A stretch of DNA of 64,000 nucleotides, from the NCBI GenBank assembly GCA_028564675.1, contig JAOVVO010000059.1, forward strand, positions 140,461 to 204,460. Direction: 5' to 3'. The first letter of the stretch is position 1, and each line of letters begins with the position of its first letter. Source of the DNA: Onchocerca lupi (lineage: Eukaryota; Nematoda; Chromadorea; Rhabditida; Onchocercidae). The position numbers were made by a program, and so were the translations under genes. Of this stretch, positions 37,829 to 50,297 are shown piece by piece. The notes beneath the pieces were generated by a model. That model ran no database searches. It was not told the origin of the DNA and saw only the letters and a list, made by a program, of their open reading frames with translations.

Positions 37829-39380
37829 CTTTTAGATTTTTGGGTTAATTAAATAATTTTTCGGCATCTAGCAAGTATATATAAGATTTTAATGAAATAA
37901 TCATTACCAACTTAAACTAATCAACCAATCATTAATCATCGATCTATTTTAATTCAAAATTCTCAAAAAAAAAAAAAAAGAAAAAAAGAGAGAAAAAGAA
38001 ATGATAATACGAAAAAGAGAAGGACAATGACAGAAACAGCGAAATTCTTTCATGCATTAAATAATTAGAACTTTCAAATTCGACATCTTACCTCATGAAA
38101 ATAAATTATAAGATTTTGTTAAAATTTTCGAACTAAATTTCTATTTATATAAATTTTTTATTGGGTCGAGCAAAATGGCGACAATTGTACATCGATGCCT
38201 TTGCCTTCTCTTTCTATTTTTTTCTTCTTTTTTTTTTGGAAAATTTTCATCTTTTAATTGTCGAAAAATGAAAAAAAAAAAAAAAAAAGAGAGAAAAAGA
38301 AAAAGATATTGAAAATGAATTATACCTTCCATCAAAGAAGTATCCAAAATCTACTTCATCTTTTCAACTGACAGATTTCATAAAATTTGAATTCCTTTTT
38401 TTTTCTTTTTTCTCTCCGATATTTTGTAACAAAGAAATAATGGCACAATGCAGAACGGCCGTTATACGAACAAAATCATTTCGATTTTAGTAAAATTTCG
38501 ATTTCACGAAATCGAAATTTAATTTTTCGCTTTTTGTCTTTGATCTCAAAAAATTTTTGCTCAAAATATAAGTGAAAAATTTATAATAATCAGGATAATG
38601 ATAAAAAGATTATAAGAATAGCTATAATAACGAATAAATTGATATATACTATATTTAAATTTTAATTGGAAATTGTCTAGCTTCATCATTTTCAATTTTA
38701 TGTGAATTCATATTTTAAAATAGAACTTGTAGTTTTAAACTTAATATGAATTTAAACTTGTACTGAAATTTTAGTTTTAGATTTTACGTGAATTTCGGCT
38801 TATACTAAAATTTAAATTCATATACATTATCTTATTATTTTTTGCATATATTTTGTATACTTTTTTTTTTTGTTTAAAATTTTATTTCGACAATTTCCAA
38901 AAAATGTCTGGTTTATTTGTTTTAATTATGAATCATTTTTTTAAATTGTTTTCAAATGATTTTGCGTGAAAAGGTTTTGAGAATGATGAATGTTTATACA
39001 AATGATTGCATTTTGTGCAATACAATTTGCTAATATTTTGACTTTTGCATTTGCGTAAAATGTTGAAAAATTTTGGAAAAGCAATGAAAATATTTTTTTT
39101 TTTCTGTCAAATTCCATTTTACATTTAAAGCAACATGACATATATCAAATATCACATTTTAGCAAACTAAAATGTTATTTTTCATTATTTATCTTATCTT
39201 TTTCCTAAATTTGTAACAACGATTTCTATAAATCTGATAGCTCAGTTAAAGTTTCATATTACAAAAAAAAATAAGGCATACAAAAATATATTTCGATCTT
39301 TTTAGATAGAAATTCAAATGGACATTTGATCTTTTGTTATGATCAAAACAACATATTTGGTAAAAATTTACAAATAAACG

Positions 39381-41075
39381 TTAAAATTCATCGTTAATCC
39401 TCTGAAGACATTTGGTTTCATCACCTTCCGTAATCACAAAATAATAGATGATAAGAAAGACAAGGAAAACGACTGGATACAATGTTCGGCAATACTTATC
39501 AATATTACGAGCAGTTGAATGATAACGACTTGATTCGAGCATAAGCAGCATCATTTGATAACGTGATATATCATCCAGATCTGCTTCTGCTTTTAGACGC
39601 TGTAATCATTTTATCATCAATTGGTTAGTTCCAGAAATATCGGGCGAAAAATTTGTATAATTGGAAAAGAAGCAAATTTGATAGATGTAAGAAAGTGAAT
39701 TGTTTAATCTCACAAATCGAATTTCTTAAATTTAATCGAATCTATGCTAATTAATTAACAACACTGATCATATTACCATTACGAAATAATTACTTTCTTC
39801 AGAAATAAAAAAGTTGAATTTAATCAATTCTTAAATAGTGAAATAAAAATTTTCACATTTCAGAAAAATAAATTAAAGTACGATTAAATTGAAATATAAT
39901 AAAAATATGCGAAAACTGTGTGACGAAAAAAAAAATTAAAAATGCAGAAATGCTAGGAGAAAAAGTTGTAAAACTGGAAAAGAAACAAATTTGATAGACG
40001 CAAGAAAGTGAACTGTTTAATGTCGCAAATCTATTTCGTAAATTTATTTAAATCTGAGCTATTCAATTAATAGTGTCGATTTTACAAATATTAGGAAATA
40101 ATTAGTTTTTCAGAAATAAAACGTTAATTTAATCAATTTTCACATAGTTAAATAAAACTTTTCATATTTTGTAAAATTAAATTAAAGTACCACAAAGTTG
40201 AGACATAATAAAAAAGTATGAAAAATATGAATAAAGAAACAAAAAAAAAAGAAAAAAATGAAAAAATAGCAGTATTTAAAAAAAAAATTTATGCAAAAAT
40301 GTAAAAAAGGGATTTAAAAATAAGATCAAAAGGAATAAAAACTATGAAATTAAAACTTAAAAACTGCTTAGAAACTACTTAATGAGTGAAATAACGAATT
40401 GATAATTATTATTTACCAACTGTCGCGATTTATATTCAAGTGAAATGACAACTAAAGCTTCGACCATTGTTATAAAGACGAAACTTGCCGTGAAACCAAA
40501 CCAAAGATCAATAGCCTAGACAAAATTTGAATTTTTAAAAATAATAATTTTGCAAGTTCGAAATCTTTTTTTTGTTTTTTTTTTTTTTTTAGCTAATTTC
40601 TCTTTTGGAATATATTTTTCTTCTGTAATTAGACACTTAAAAATTACAAATAGCAATCAAATAAAAGCAATTTATGAAACTAAATCAAAAATCTAACAGA
40701 ATTTAAGGCATTGAAATTCAATTCAAAAATTGATTCTGTTTTCTCGATTATTATTAGCGAAAAAAAAAAAAACCATCAAAAATCTAAAACCTTCATGTAT
40801 GAAACTTTCGGTAACATTTCTTTGACTGCACTACTTTCGGCACTTAGTGTTAGAAATAGTGTTAATGCGCCAAATATTCGTCCTGTAACGAATTCTTCCG
40901 GTAGCCAGACGCTGATCCAGGAAAAGACGACGCAAATTGCCGTTGGAATATAAGTTCGTGTCATGTGATAAGCAAGTCTACGTTTAAGTTGAAAACTTGC
41001 TTCCAAACATGAAAAGTTACCTGAACATTGATAATTTGAGTTTTTGAACTTTATATTAAAAAGTTTTAATTCAGC

Positions 41076-41111
<36 letters not shown>

Positions 41112-42557
41112 TTATGCAAAATAAATAAAAGCGAAGATTCAATTTATATGGAAGGATTTGATTTGTTGTTTATTTGACAACAAATGTATATCCTCAAAAA
41201 TGAAACGTGAAAATTAGACGTACTATTATGTACGCAAAGAATCTGAGAATGACAATCAGAATCCTTTTTTTTTTATCTTTCTAATCTTTTCATAATAAAT
41301 TGAATTTTTGCAATAAAAATAATTGCTGTACCGAAAAAAATTAAAATTTCGAGACTCATACATAAGCGTACCCGTTTTGCGTACACCATCACAGTAATGT
41401 TTGTAAAATTTCTCGATATAAAGTTCTTCTGAATCCATAAATTCATTCATTCGAATTGCATCACTCAAACGAGGAAACCAACTATATCGTATTGAATTTT
41501 GATCTGATGCTATTGATAATAATTTAATTTCTCGAAAATATTGATTTATGGATAAATGAGTTTATTAAGTTTAATTAATAATTTCAATCTATGCGTTATA
41601 TTAATCTGATATATCAACTAAATTATGCAAATATCAAGTAAAGTAAAAGTATAAAATATTATTTTACTATGTAAAATCATTTTGCTTCATACTGATTTAC
41701 TTAAAGTATTAAGTAAAGTATGCTTAAGTATGCAAATTTCAACGAATATAAAAATCGAATTAAATAATATTTTTTCGCTAAATTTTTGCTATTCTTAGAA
41801 AGATCATGCAAAATATTGGATTCAATCTGAGTTGCTTGGTTTTGATATATTCAAACAGAGAATCATTTTAAAATAAAATTTCTCTGTCATATTGTAATTT
41901 AATATTTGTTCAAATTTTTTTTTTTTTTTTTGAAAACAAGAAATGATCATTTTGCTCTGATTGAAAGAAAAATTAAAATAATGCATACTAGCGGTAATCT
42001 TTAACGAGCAAACTTGATTGTCATGAGGATATTTGCATAGGATAAGTTTACATGATGGTTTTAGATATATGCTGAAAATAGTATGTTTCATTAAAAATTT
42101 ATGCTTGCAAATTTACCACCAATTTTTGGTACATTAAGAATGTAATAAATGAGCTTTTAAAGTTTAATTAATAAATTTCAATCAATGCACTTTATTAATC
42201 TATCATTGCAATTAAAAATTAGATAAAACATACTGAGTTTCAAAGAAAATTTCACCATTCGGAAATACATACATCCAAAAATTCAATGTTGTCATTCGAT
42301 GATATTCCGCTTCTTTGGCATTACGAAAAAATGGCGCTGGACGCCAAATTTTCCTGTTAAATATCAGAGCTATTGATAAATTTTAGATATTGAAATTTTC
42401 ATATTTAAAAATCATTTATCATTTATCAGAGTAAAAAATGATTATGAGAAAAGGAAAGAATGAAGAGAATTAAATAATTTTTAAATTATTCAATAAAACA
42501 TCCAAATAGAAATTTTTTTTAATGACAAAATTTCCGCGAATTTTTCCGAGACACAGA

Positions 42558-42603
<46 letters not shown>

Positions 42604-45600
42604 AACTTAAGTGTATTTTCATCATTAATTAAAATTGGTCGATCTAATTGATGCGCCAAACGTGGATCATGCCATGCCATACGTAACCACATATCCATAT
42701 CATAATCCTATTTTTTTTTTAATCAGAAATTGAATTTTTAATAAGAAATTGAATATTGCAATATGAATGTTTTTCAAGACTTAATAACAATCAGAAAAAA
42801 TCACTTTTTTTTTTAATTTTAATCAGAAATTTTAGTCAAGAATTTTTGGAAAGAAATTAAAAATTAGACAGTATTATTATACACATACCATTGTACTTTG
42901 ATCAAAATTTGATATCGATTGAACCAATATTCCAAAAAATACTTCCGTAATACTATTTTCGATAATATTTGGTGATGATCTTGAAATATCGATGATAAGA
43001 AATAAGCATCTTTGAAAAAATTGTAAAAAGCATGTAGAAGTTGAAAAAAAATCACGTTTTCTGAAAAAAAATTACGTGAAATGTGACAAAAAAGACAAAC
43101 CTGGAATCATAATGAGTTTTATTAAGAAATGGTATCAGGTAAGATGATGAAAGTGGTATCAGGTTGGACATAATTTCATTATCAAATACACTTAAAATGC
43201 TGCTTAATTGAATATTATGTTTGAAAAATATCGCTGAAATGCTAATTTTTTCGTCTGAAATCGCATTCGTCTCTATCTGAAACTTTGTTGAAAATTTAAA
43301 AACTTAATTTCTAGCATTTTTTTAATGTTTAATTGATGGTACTATAATGCTTTAGATGCGTTAAAATAACGAATTTTTCATGATTTCTAACATTTTCAAG
43401 TTTTTTTTTCTGCTTTTTTTAAACAAGTAGTATCTAAAGAAATAATTATGACACTTAAGATAATGATTAACCTTTTCATTGCTTGCCTTCTTTTCATTCA
43501 AATTTTGAGAAACTGAAATTGTAATTAATTCAAGTGAAAATGTACAAGTAATTATTGGCTAAAATCACTTTTGTAAATTAGCTGATAATAGCAGATAAGA
43601 TGAAAAAGATAAGAGATAACTGTGATTTTTTTTTTCCTTTTTCATTAATTTTAAAGCAAAATTTTATGATTAAAAAATAACGACGAACTTCTCGTCAGAT
43701 TATCAGCATTACTTGTTATCACTTCTTCTTCGGTGTCAAATTCTTCTCGTATGCAAACTTTTTCAAGGTCAATTTCAATTCCTTTGTGAAATTCAAACAT
43801 TGATGATATTTCACCAAGTTTGAAATAATCAGCTACTTTTTGATTGCGCACAATAACGATCGAATTATTATGTTCGTAATTAACTCTTATCTATAGCTAT
43901 TTCTTACAATTTTTTAAGATTATTTCATCTTGAAAGTATAAGATGAAGTAAAAAGTTGAGATAAAACAAAATTTGGAAAAAAAATAAATGCAAGAAGATT
44001 TCGTAATCTGATCTTTGTTTACTTGATAAGTAATTTCTGCTCTCGGATTGATAATACGGATTCCTATTGGTGATTGATTCGCTAGCGAATTATCAATTTG
44101 CTGCGAATCCTGGTCAAATTTGCTAGTGAATAAAACACCTGGATTCTTTGTTTGCGATTCTAATAGGTTAAACTTCTGCGATATTTCCGTACTGCAAAAT
44201 TGAAAAGGAGTAATTAATAAAATTAGAATTTTAATTAAGATCCTAAAGTTGGTCATAATTACTGATAATTCAGTGATAAGTCAATGACAATTACTTATTA
44301 GAAGACACATTATTTTCGGAAAATTGTAGAAATAAAAATAATATATGGTTTTTGAATGTCCTGAATTCTTGGATTCAAAATTAAAAATGATTTCTTCTAT
44401 TCTTCAAGAGCATTCATGAATTTCGAACTGAAGATTACGAGTATATCATTATTTTTCTCATTTTTTTTCTTTGTAATAAATTCAAACCTGGTTGAAAAAT
44501 TTGATTCAAAATTTTTGTCATTTTCAAAGTCATCATCTTTCACATTTAAAGATGCTTCCTTTTTAGCTTCATAATTATTGCATAATTCAAATAAATTAAT
44601 TCCATACTGCCTAAAATTGGCGCCAAATTTTCATTTTTTTAAACTTAATCTTTTTTCCACTTCAGTTAGAGCTAAAAAAAAGAAATAATGGAAAAATTTT
44701 TCGAATATTGTTAAAACAAATAGAAGATGAAATGAATTTATTCAACAAAATCATCAAATTTGTACTGGTTAAGGTTTAACTTTTCTGAGACATTTAAATG
44801 AGACTAAGTTGTCTATCACATTTATATTAGATAATTAAAATTAATTAGCTAACTTTGCTGCACCGAGCGAATCAATTTTCAAATATCGACTGTAATTTTT
44901 GCATACATTTTCGAAATTGATATGTACAATCTTTAATTTATCATATATAATTAACATTATAAAATAGAGCATAATTTCATTTTTTTTAAAATTATTTAAC
45001 AACTATACATTTAGAAATAATGTATTGGAAATGTAAAATGATGTATTGGATAATTAAAAAAGCAAAAAATAAGTAAAAATTTGGCAGAGAAAAAATGATT
45101 AAAAATTATATATTCGGAAATAAATTGATATTGACAATCTTTAATTTATTTATAGTTATGATCATAAAATGTATAATTTCGTTTTTGAATTCAACAATTA
45201 AATATTCCGAAATAATGTATGAAAATGTAAAATAATGATAAGTTGGATGATTGAGAAAAAATAAACAAAAATTTAAAAATCAAAAAATTGAATTAAAAAA
45301 ATTAAAGAATCAAATTAACCTTATATTTGGAGAGTAGATATTTCGGTAAACCAAATTTTTTCAGATGCACAACATGATTCAATGATACCTGTTTTCTTCG
45401 TGTTAACAAAAAATCAATGATTTCATTTGTGGCTACAATATCACCTCTCTGAAATAATCGATATTTTGACATTAAAGTTATTAAAATTATGTATTTAATA
45501 AGTTATATATTTAAATAGATTACAAGTTAATTATGCAAATAATTAATTAAAATATGACTGAAATACAGCACATCTCTTTTTAAATTAAACTTCGTTTTAG

Positions 45601-45908
45601 CGATTTTTCAAAATCATCACATATTACCTCATGCAATATTTTATTGACTAATTAAATTTATTAATGAATGTTTTTTTTTTTTTCAATCCATGAGAATTTA
45701 TACAATTTATCAGATAACCTACCTGTAATTTCCACCATAAATTCCATGCCTTACATTGAAGTAATTTTTCATAGTGAATGCCGAGATCTTCAGCTTGATA
45801 GGTTGTATTTATCCATAGGATAGAATTCTGATTTGACGGTGTATGCGACGTCGCTATCGCATTAGCAAATATCGCAGCAAAAATAATATAAAAATATTTT
45901 AGATTCAT
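39381..45908 (-). CDS. Cys-loop (pentameric) ligand-gated ion channel subunit with long N-terminal extension
   Basis: Fourteen exons joined in phase total 2,028 bases (675 residues): 45723-45908, 45320-45448, 44488-44606, 44023-44191, 43723-43890, 43101-43276, 42889-42979, 42607-42707, 42234-42353, 41989-42071, 41372-41509, 40791-41020, 40417-40515 and 39381-39599. A signal peptide (MNLKYFYIIFAAIFANAIAT) opens the protein. About 295 unassigned residues follow. The ligand-binding domain from ~316 shows WLRMAWHDPRL, KIWRPAPFF, the Cys-loop C427-x13-C441 (with YPHD for FPMD) and a second disulfide pair C487/C498. M1 follows RTYIP; M2 is VTGRIFGALTLFLTLSAES; M3 and M4 are in the last two exons, with a short M3-M4 loop. 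Family is secure; ligand and ion are unknown. The donor at 43723 (GAA|GTGATA) is the least certain junction. Confidence 0.85.
39661..40225. repeat. Tandem duplication of about 260 bp in the M3-M4 intron of the channel gene
   Basis: Copies at about 39661-39920 and 39974-40225 start TTGGAAAAGAAGCAAATTTG and CTGGAAAAGAAACAAATTTG. They keep AAGAAAGTGAAYTGTTTAAT, TTTAATCAATT and AAATTAAAGTAC blocks in the same order. Confidence 0.7.
41077..41110. repeat. T34 homopolymer in an intron
   Basis: An uninterrupted run of 34 T lies between exons 11 and 12 of the channel gene. Confidence 0.95.
41560..42216. repeat. Dispersed duplicate pair flanking the Cys-loop exon
   Basis: AGTTTAATTAATAATTTCAA followed by TCTATGCGTTATATTAATC (41568-41625) recurs as AGTTTAATTAATAAATTTCA followed by an equivalent segment (42158-42205). 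The copies sit in the introns on either side of the exon 41989-42071. Confidence 0.6.
42559..42601. repeat. A43 homopolymer in an intron
   Basis: An uninterrupted A run ends five bases from the exon ending at 42607, abutting its splice donor on the minus strand, where it reads as poly(T) directly downstream of the exon. Confidence 0.95.
44911..45300. repeat. Tandem duplication of about 200 bp in intron 2 of the channel gene
   Basis: Copies at about 44911-45110 and 45115-45300 share ACAATCTTTAATTTAT, ATAAAATRxAxxATAATTTC, GAAATAATGTAT and AAAATGTAAAATRATG blocks in the same order. Confidence 0.65.
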
Positions 45909-48900
45909 TACTGTTAGAGGAAATGAACGAAAAAAAGGCCATTGCTTTGTAATATGTTGAATAAGAAAAAATTGCTCAAAAACTAGTTGTTGATGACATT
46001 TGTCAAAGCAAATTATTTCGAAGGGAAGTTCAAAAATCGAAACACAAATTACTCGTTAAAAAAAAAAAAAATGATCAAACAATGGACGTAATAGATGATA
46101 TGAATCTGAAGACATAATTTTAGATATTTTGTAAGATGATATTGATTAATTCTTTTTTTTTGAAATTTAGGTAATTCGAAATAAAAAAACTTCGAAATCT
46201 AAACTTTAAGTTTTTTTTTTTTTTTTTTTCAAAATCAAATCATTAAAATTGCAGCATTCTGAAAATACAAATTCTTAAAGCTGTTGTTGTTGCATGGTGT
46301 GGCACATAAAAATTTAGAAATTTAAAAAGTAATTAATAAATTTATGTACTGTTTAAATTTTTATGCAAATTTTCATACTTTTATAAAATTAAAATATTTT
46401 CAAATTTTCATATAATACATAATTTGTAGAAAACTTCGCGACATTAATTAATTCATTAATAATTATCTTTTTTCAACATTTGATTATGAAATTATTTTAG
46501 ATATTAAATTTTTAGCATAGATCAAGGTATATTCGTTTTTTCGAAGATATGCAAAAAAATGGAAAAATGTGTTTTTAAGTTGAATTTGAGAATGGATTGT
46601 GTTGGAATAAATAATAAAAAATAACAAAAAATTGTGTCAAATATCATAAAAAAAACCTGATAAAATTTTAATCACTTTGTTCGATTTCATAATACTACAT
46701 TTATTAATTAATGCAAATATGTTGAAAAAATAATTTAATAAGGTCTCAATTAGAAGACGAAACGCAATTCATTGCGATGGCACAATTAACCAGAAAAAGA
46801 AAATTAGTTTCATATTTCAATATTTTCAACTTTAAAAAAAAAAAAAAAAAATTAAACGATTTTATGATTTAAATATTTTTGAAAAATTTGTTTCATATTC
46901 GAGTATAAAATTATCATAAATCCATTTTTTGTTCTTTGATTCATTTTTTTTTTCCGGGATTTTGAGTCCATTTTTCCCAATATTTTGAATCTATTTTTTT
47001 GAGATCCATTTCTTTTTTTTTTTAAATATTCTGAATTTACAGAATGCATGGATGTTATTCACTAAATCAATAGTGGATAAATAAAAAATGAAAACTACCC
47101 CCGAAATAAAAAAAAGAAAAAATGGAATTCAAAAAATAATGAAAATATTTTGATAATGGATTTGATCCGAGACTACTTTATAATTGTATCAGCAAATAAA
47201 AAATAAAACCAGTATCAAGACAAGTTAAATAATTCAAGCCAATCATTCTTTGGCCTAGTTTACTTCCGTCATCTTTGGCCTAATTTATTTCCAAGGATTG
47301 AGATGTGAAAGGTCTAAATGGATTGTTAAATGGGAAATTTTAATCGCTATAATTTACTTTTTTTTTCTCTCCAATTTCTTGGCTTAATTTCTTCCCACAA
47401 ATAGATCATTTCAAAAGTAATTATCTTTTATTGCCAACTTTTTAATACATTTTTGATTCTCGAAAATGTTAAGAAATTAATTTAACTAAAGCAAGTAGGC
47501 ATAGAATTTGCAAGAAATGCAATATTTACGCAGAATCTATCAGGAAATTCGACATTTTCCTATCAGATGGAATAATTTGTTCATAAATTGTTGTTAGATT
47601 CCTACTATGATAGGCTTAGATCGATGATAATCAATAGTTAATAATTTAATAGCCCGTACAATTATATTCCTTTTTGATTTGTTGAAGTAACGAATTCTTA
47701 AGTATTAATTGCAAATTTAATTTAAAATGGAAATCCAGAAAAAAAAAATGATAGACTTTATTATTTGATTAATTCCTTTATTTGATTTACTTGAAAATAC
47801 CGAAAAAGGTAATCTTATTTCCTAAAGTATATTAAATTAGAATTTTAATAAATTGACATCATTTTAAATAGAAGCAGAAATGTTGTGAATTAAAATCAAT
47901 GTTAATAATAAGCCAAATTCTTTCCTTTCTTAAAAATTAAATTATCACATCGTTTGCCATACCATGCAAAATTGAGTAATTTGGTCAAATTTTTGGAATC
48001 ATAGTGAATTCATTCCTCGGTTTTAAGCGCAAATAAAAAGCCAAAAGTCAAATTTCAGATTTCCAACGAGCAGCCATAAATCAATATTTGAAGAATGATA
48101 GAAATAAATGGATATAGCTATCCTTCTTCTGAAATTCATTATTATCCAACTTCTGAATACTTCAAAGAAGCTTTAAAGAATTTTTTAAAAAAAAAAAAAA
48201 AATGATGTCTCCAAAATTTTAATTTTGAGAGAATAATTACTTTCTTCTTTACAATCATATCTTTCTTTTATCACTCATAATATCATGGATTAAGTGAAAC
48301 TTTGCGATGTCTAATATTAATCGTTAAATTTTCAGGAAAAACTTATCCTTTTTAAATCCAATAAGGAAAAAATTATCTTTTTCAAATTCAAAAAATAGAA
48401 TTTTTTATTTAACTAAACAAATATTTTCGTAAATTATTTGCAATAATAAGTAATTAAAAAAATGAATCTAATGAAGTGAATTATTTACGAGAAGTTGAAG
48501 TAAAATCACTGATAAATTTATATCATACCATTTCTATCAAGAAATTAATTTCTATTAAGTCGACAGAATTCTAGAAATATACCATCAAAATAGATATGCA
48601 TATCAATGCCGGTATTTGTTTCATTTTTTTTTTGTTGTTGTTGAAATTATTCGAGGTTAGAAGTTTCAAAGTTTAGGGATATTCAATAACTTGATCTAAT
48701 GATTGATTTATATTTTTAAATTTCAATATTTAGCTCTCTTTTGTTATTTCATCATTGATGATATTTCGATAAACGATGTTCTCATTCAATTTTTCTTCCT
48801 TTTTTTTTCTGAACAATTGCATTCAAGTGGATGAAAAGTGCAGAAACATTCATTTCCAATATATATACAATAGTTCGAAACTGAGAATTAAAACTTGCAT

Positions 48901-50297
48901 TTGTCATTATCATCATCATTAAATCTATTCATTCTCTCATCAAATGCACGTAACAGGGAATGTTCAAAACCAGTTTCTCATCATTTGAGCGGAAGTTTGT
49001 CAAATAAAATGAATTTAATCATGAAAGGAGGAAAAAAAAAACACATAAATTTCGATTAACATGTTCACTTTACTAAATACTTTAAAATTGAAACAAACAG
49101 TTCATTGATTGACAGAACAAGTTAATTTCTCGTTTATGTTATAATCATTTATCTTGTCTTTTATAAAAATAAAAATGTAAATGCTCGTATTCATTTCGAC
49201 ACAGCATTTCAAGTTCTTTACAGATTGCATTTGAAATTTTCATACAACGTTGCATTCGAATTGGCGCGTATTTTTATATAGATAAGACGCATATTTGAAG
49301 AATATTTGAAAATTGAAGATCTTGAACAAAATTTATATTTTTATTTAAATAGACTATGTTTTACTGGTCCAGCTTGTTCGATAATATTCAGGTAAATCAA
49401 TCACTGGTCTTCGTTAAAAGCGACACGTATCAGTAAACGCTCCATAAGATGCAGCATATTAGCGGTGCCAGAAATTCGAGAAATTTGAGTTGACAGAGAT
49501 GGAATATGCAGATATTGGAAGAAAGATGGATGGAATGGGTTAAGGGAAGAGTACATATATTTGACGAGGAAGAGGACACGACACTGTCGTCTGCTGTGTT
49601 GTCATAACGCTGTTTAGAAATTTTTAGAAATCATAAACGAAGGACAAAAGACTTGCTCCTCCTTTTCGAACTGGTATCAAAATCAGGAATATTCGAATTC
49701 TGGTTACATCCCTGTGGGACTTGGGCTAAGAAGGATGTTCTTTTAACATATTTGTTCATTTATTAATATTATTATAATTACTACTATTAGTTAATAGTAA
49801 TTAAGTACTGATATTATTGATAATAATTACTATCATTTTATTATCTACTATTTTATTATTTCTATTTTATAACTGCCTTATTTTTCGTTATTTTTTACTC
49901 TTAATTATTTAAAACTGATTCAAAAATTTCAAGCATATTTTAATCGTTTTATTCGGCTAGAAAAAAAGATTAATTGAATGAAAAATTTAATAACATTTTA
50001 ATGAATCGCAATTAATTCCAGTTGGATGAAAGCAATTTTTTGACAAGAAATCCTTTTTAATCATTAGCAACAACATTTATTCCTTTATTTAAGAATGCAA
50101 AACTAATACATTTCTTGTTTTTGATGCACAAAGCATCATTCATTCCTAAATGTGCTATAAAATCTTCTGATGTGATATTAATACGAATATTAGCTTATTA
50201 TTTTAAACCAGTATTATTATCATTATCATCGTTATCAACTGCAATCACTAATTTTACCTGTCGCTTCTGATTATTATTCTTATTGGAATTATAAAAA
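45909..50297. other. 4.4 kb divergent intergenic region, putative promoters
   Basis: It lies between the starts of the minus-strand channel gene and the plus-strand ZP gene, so both promoters should be here. No gene was recognised. It is A/T-rich except for a short island at 49,440-49,740. Confidence 0.5.
49440..49740 (+). promoter_or_regulatory. GC-richer island upstream of the ZP gene, with a short palindrome
   Basis: This stretch is visibly less AT-rich than its surroundings and contains ACGACACTGTCGT, a 13-base palindrome (about 49576), and GAATATTCGAATTC (about 49689), which has a heat-shock-element-like GAA/TTC arrangement. Several short frames exist but none has splice support. A promoter or 5' UTR role is inferred from its position 0.6-0.9 kb before the ATG. 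Confidence 0.3.

Larger units (their letters stand above)
33336..39380. other. 6 kb intergenic region with few coding hints
   Basis: It holds a tandem duplication, a compact GC-richer module and one exon-like segment, listed separately, plus A/G-rich simple tracts at 37,966-38,005 and 38,269-38,310. The rest shows no gene that I can support. Confidence 0.45.

Noticed and set aside
43469..43508. Small exon-like segment (SQNLNEKKAMK) in the channel gene
   Set aside because: Including it gives a stop at the next junction; skipping it keeps the phase of all exons.
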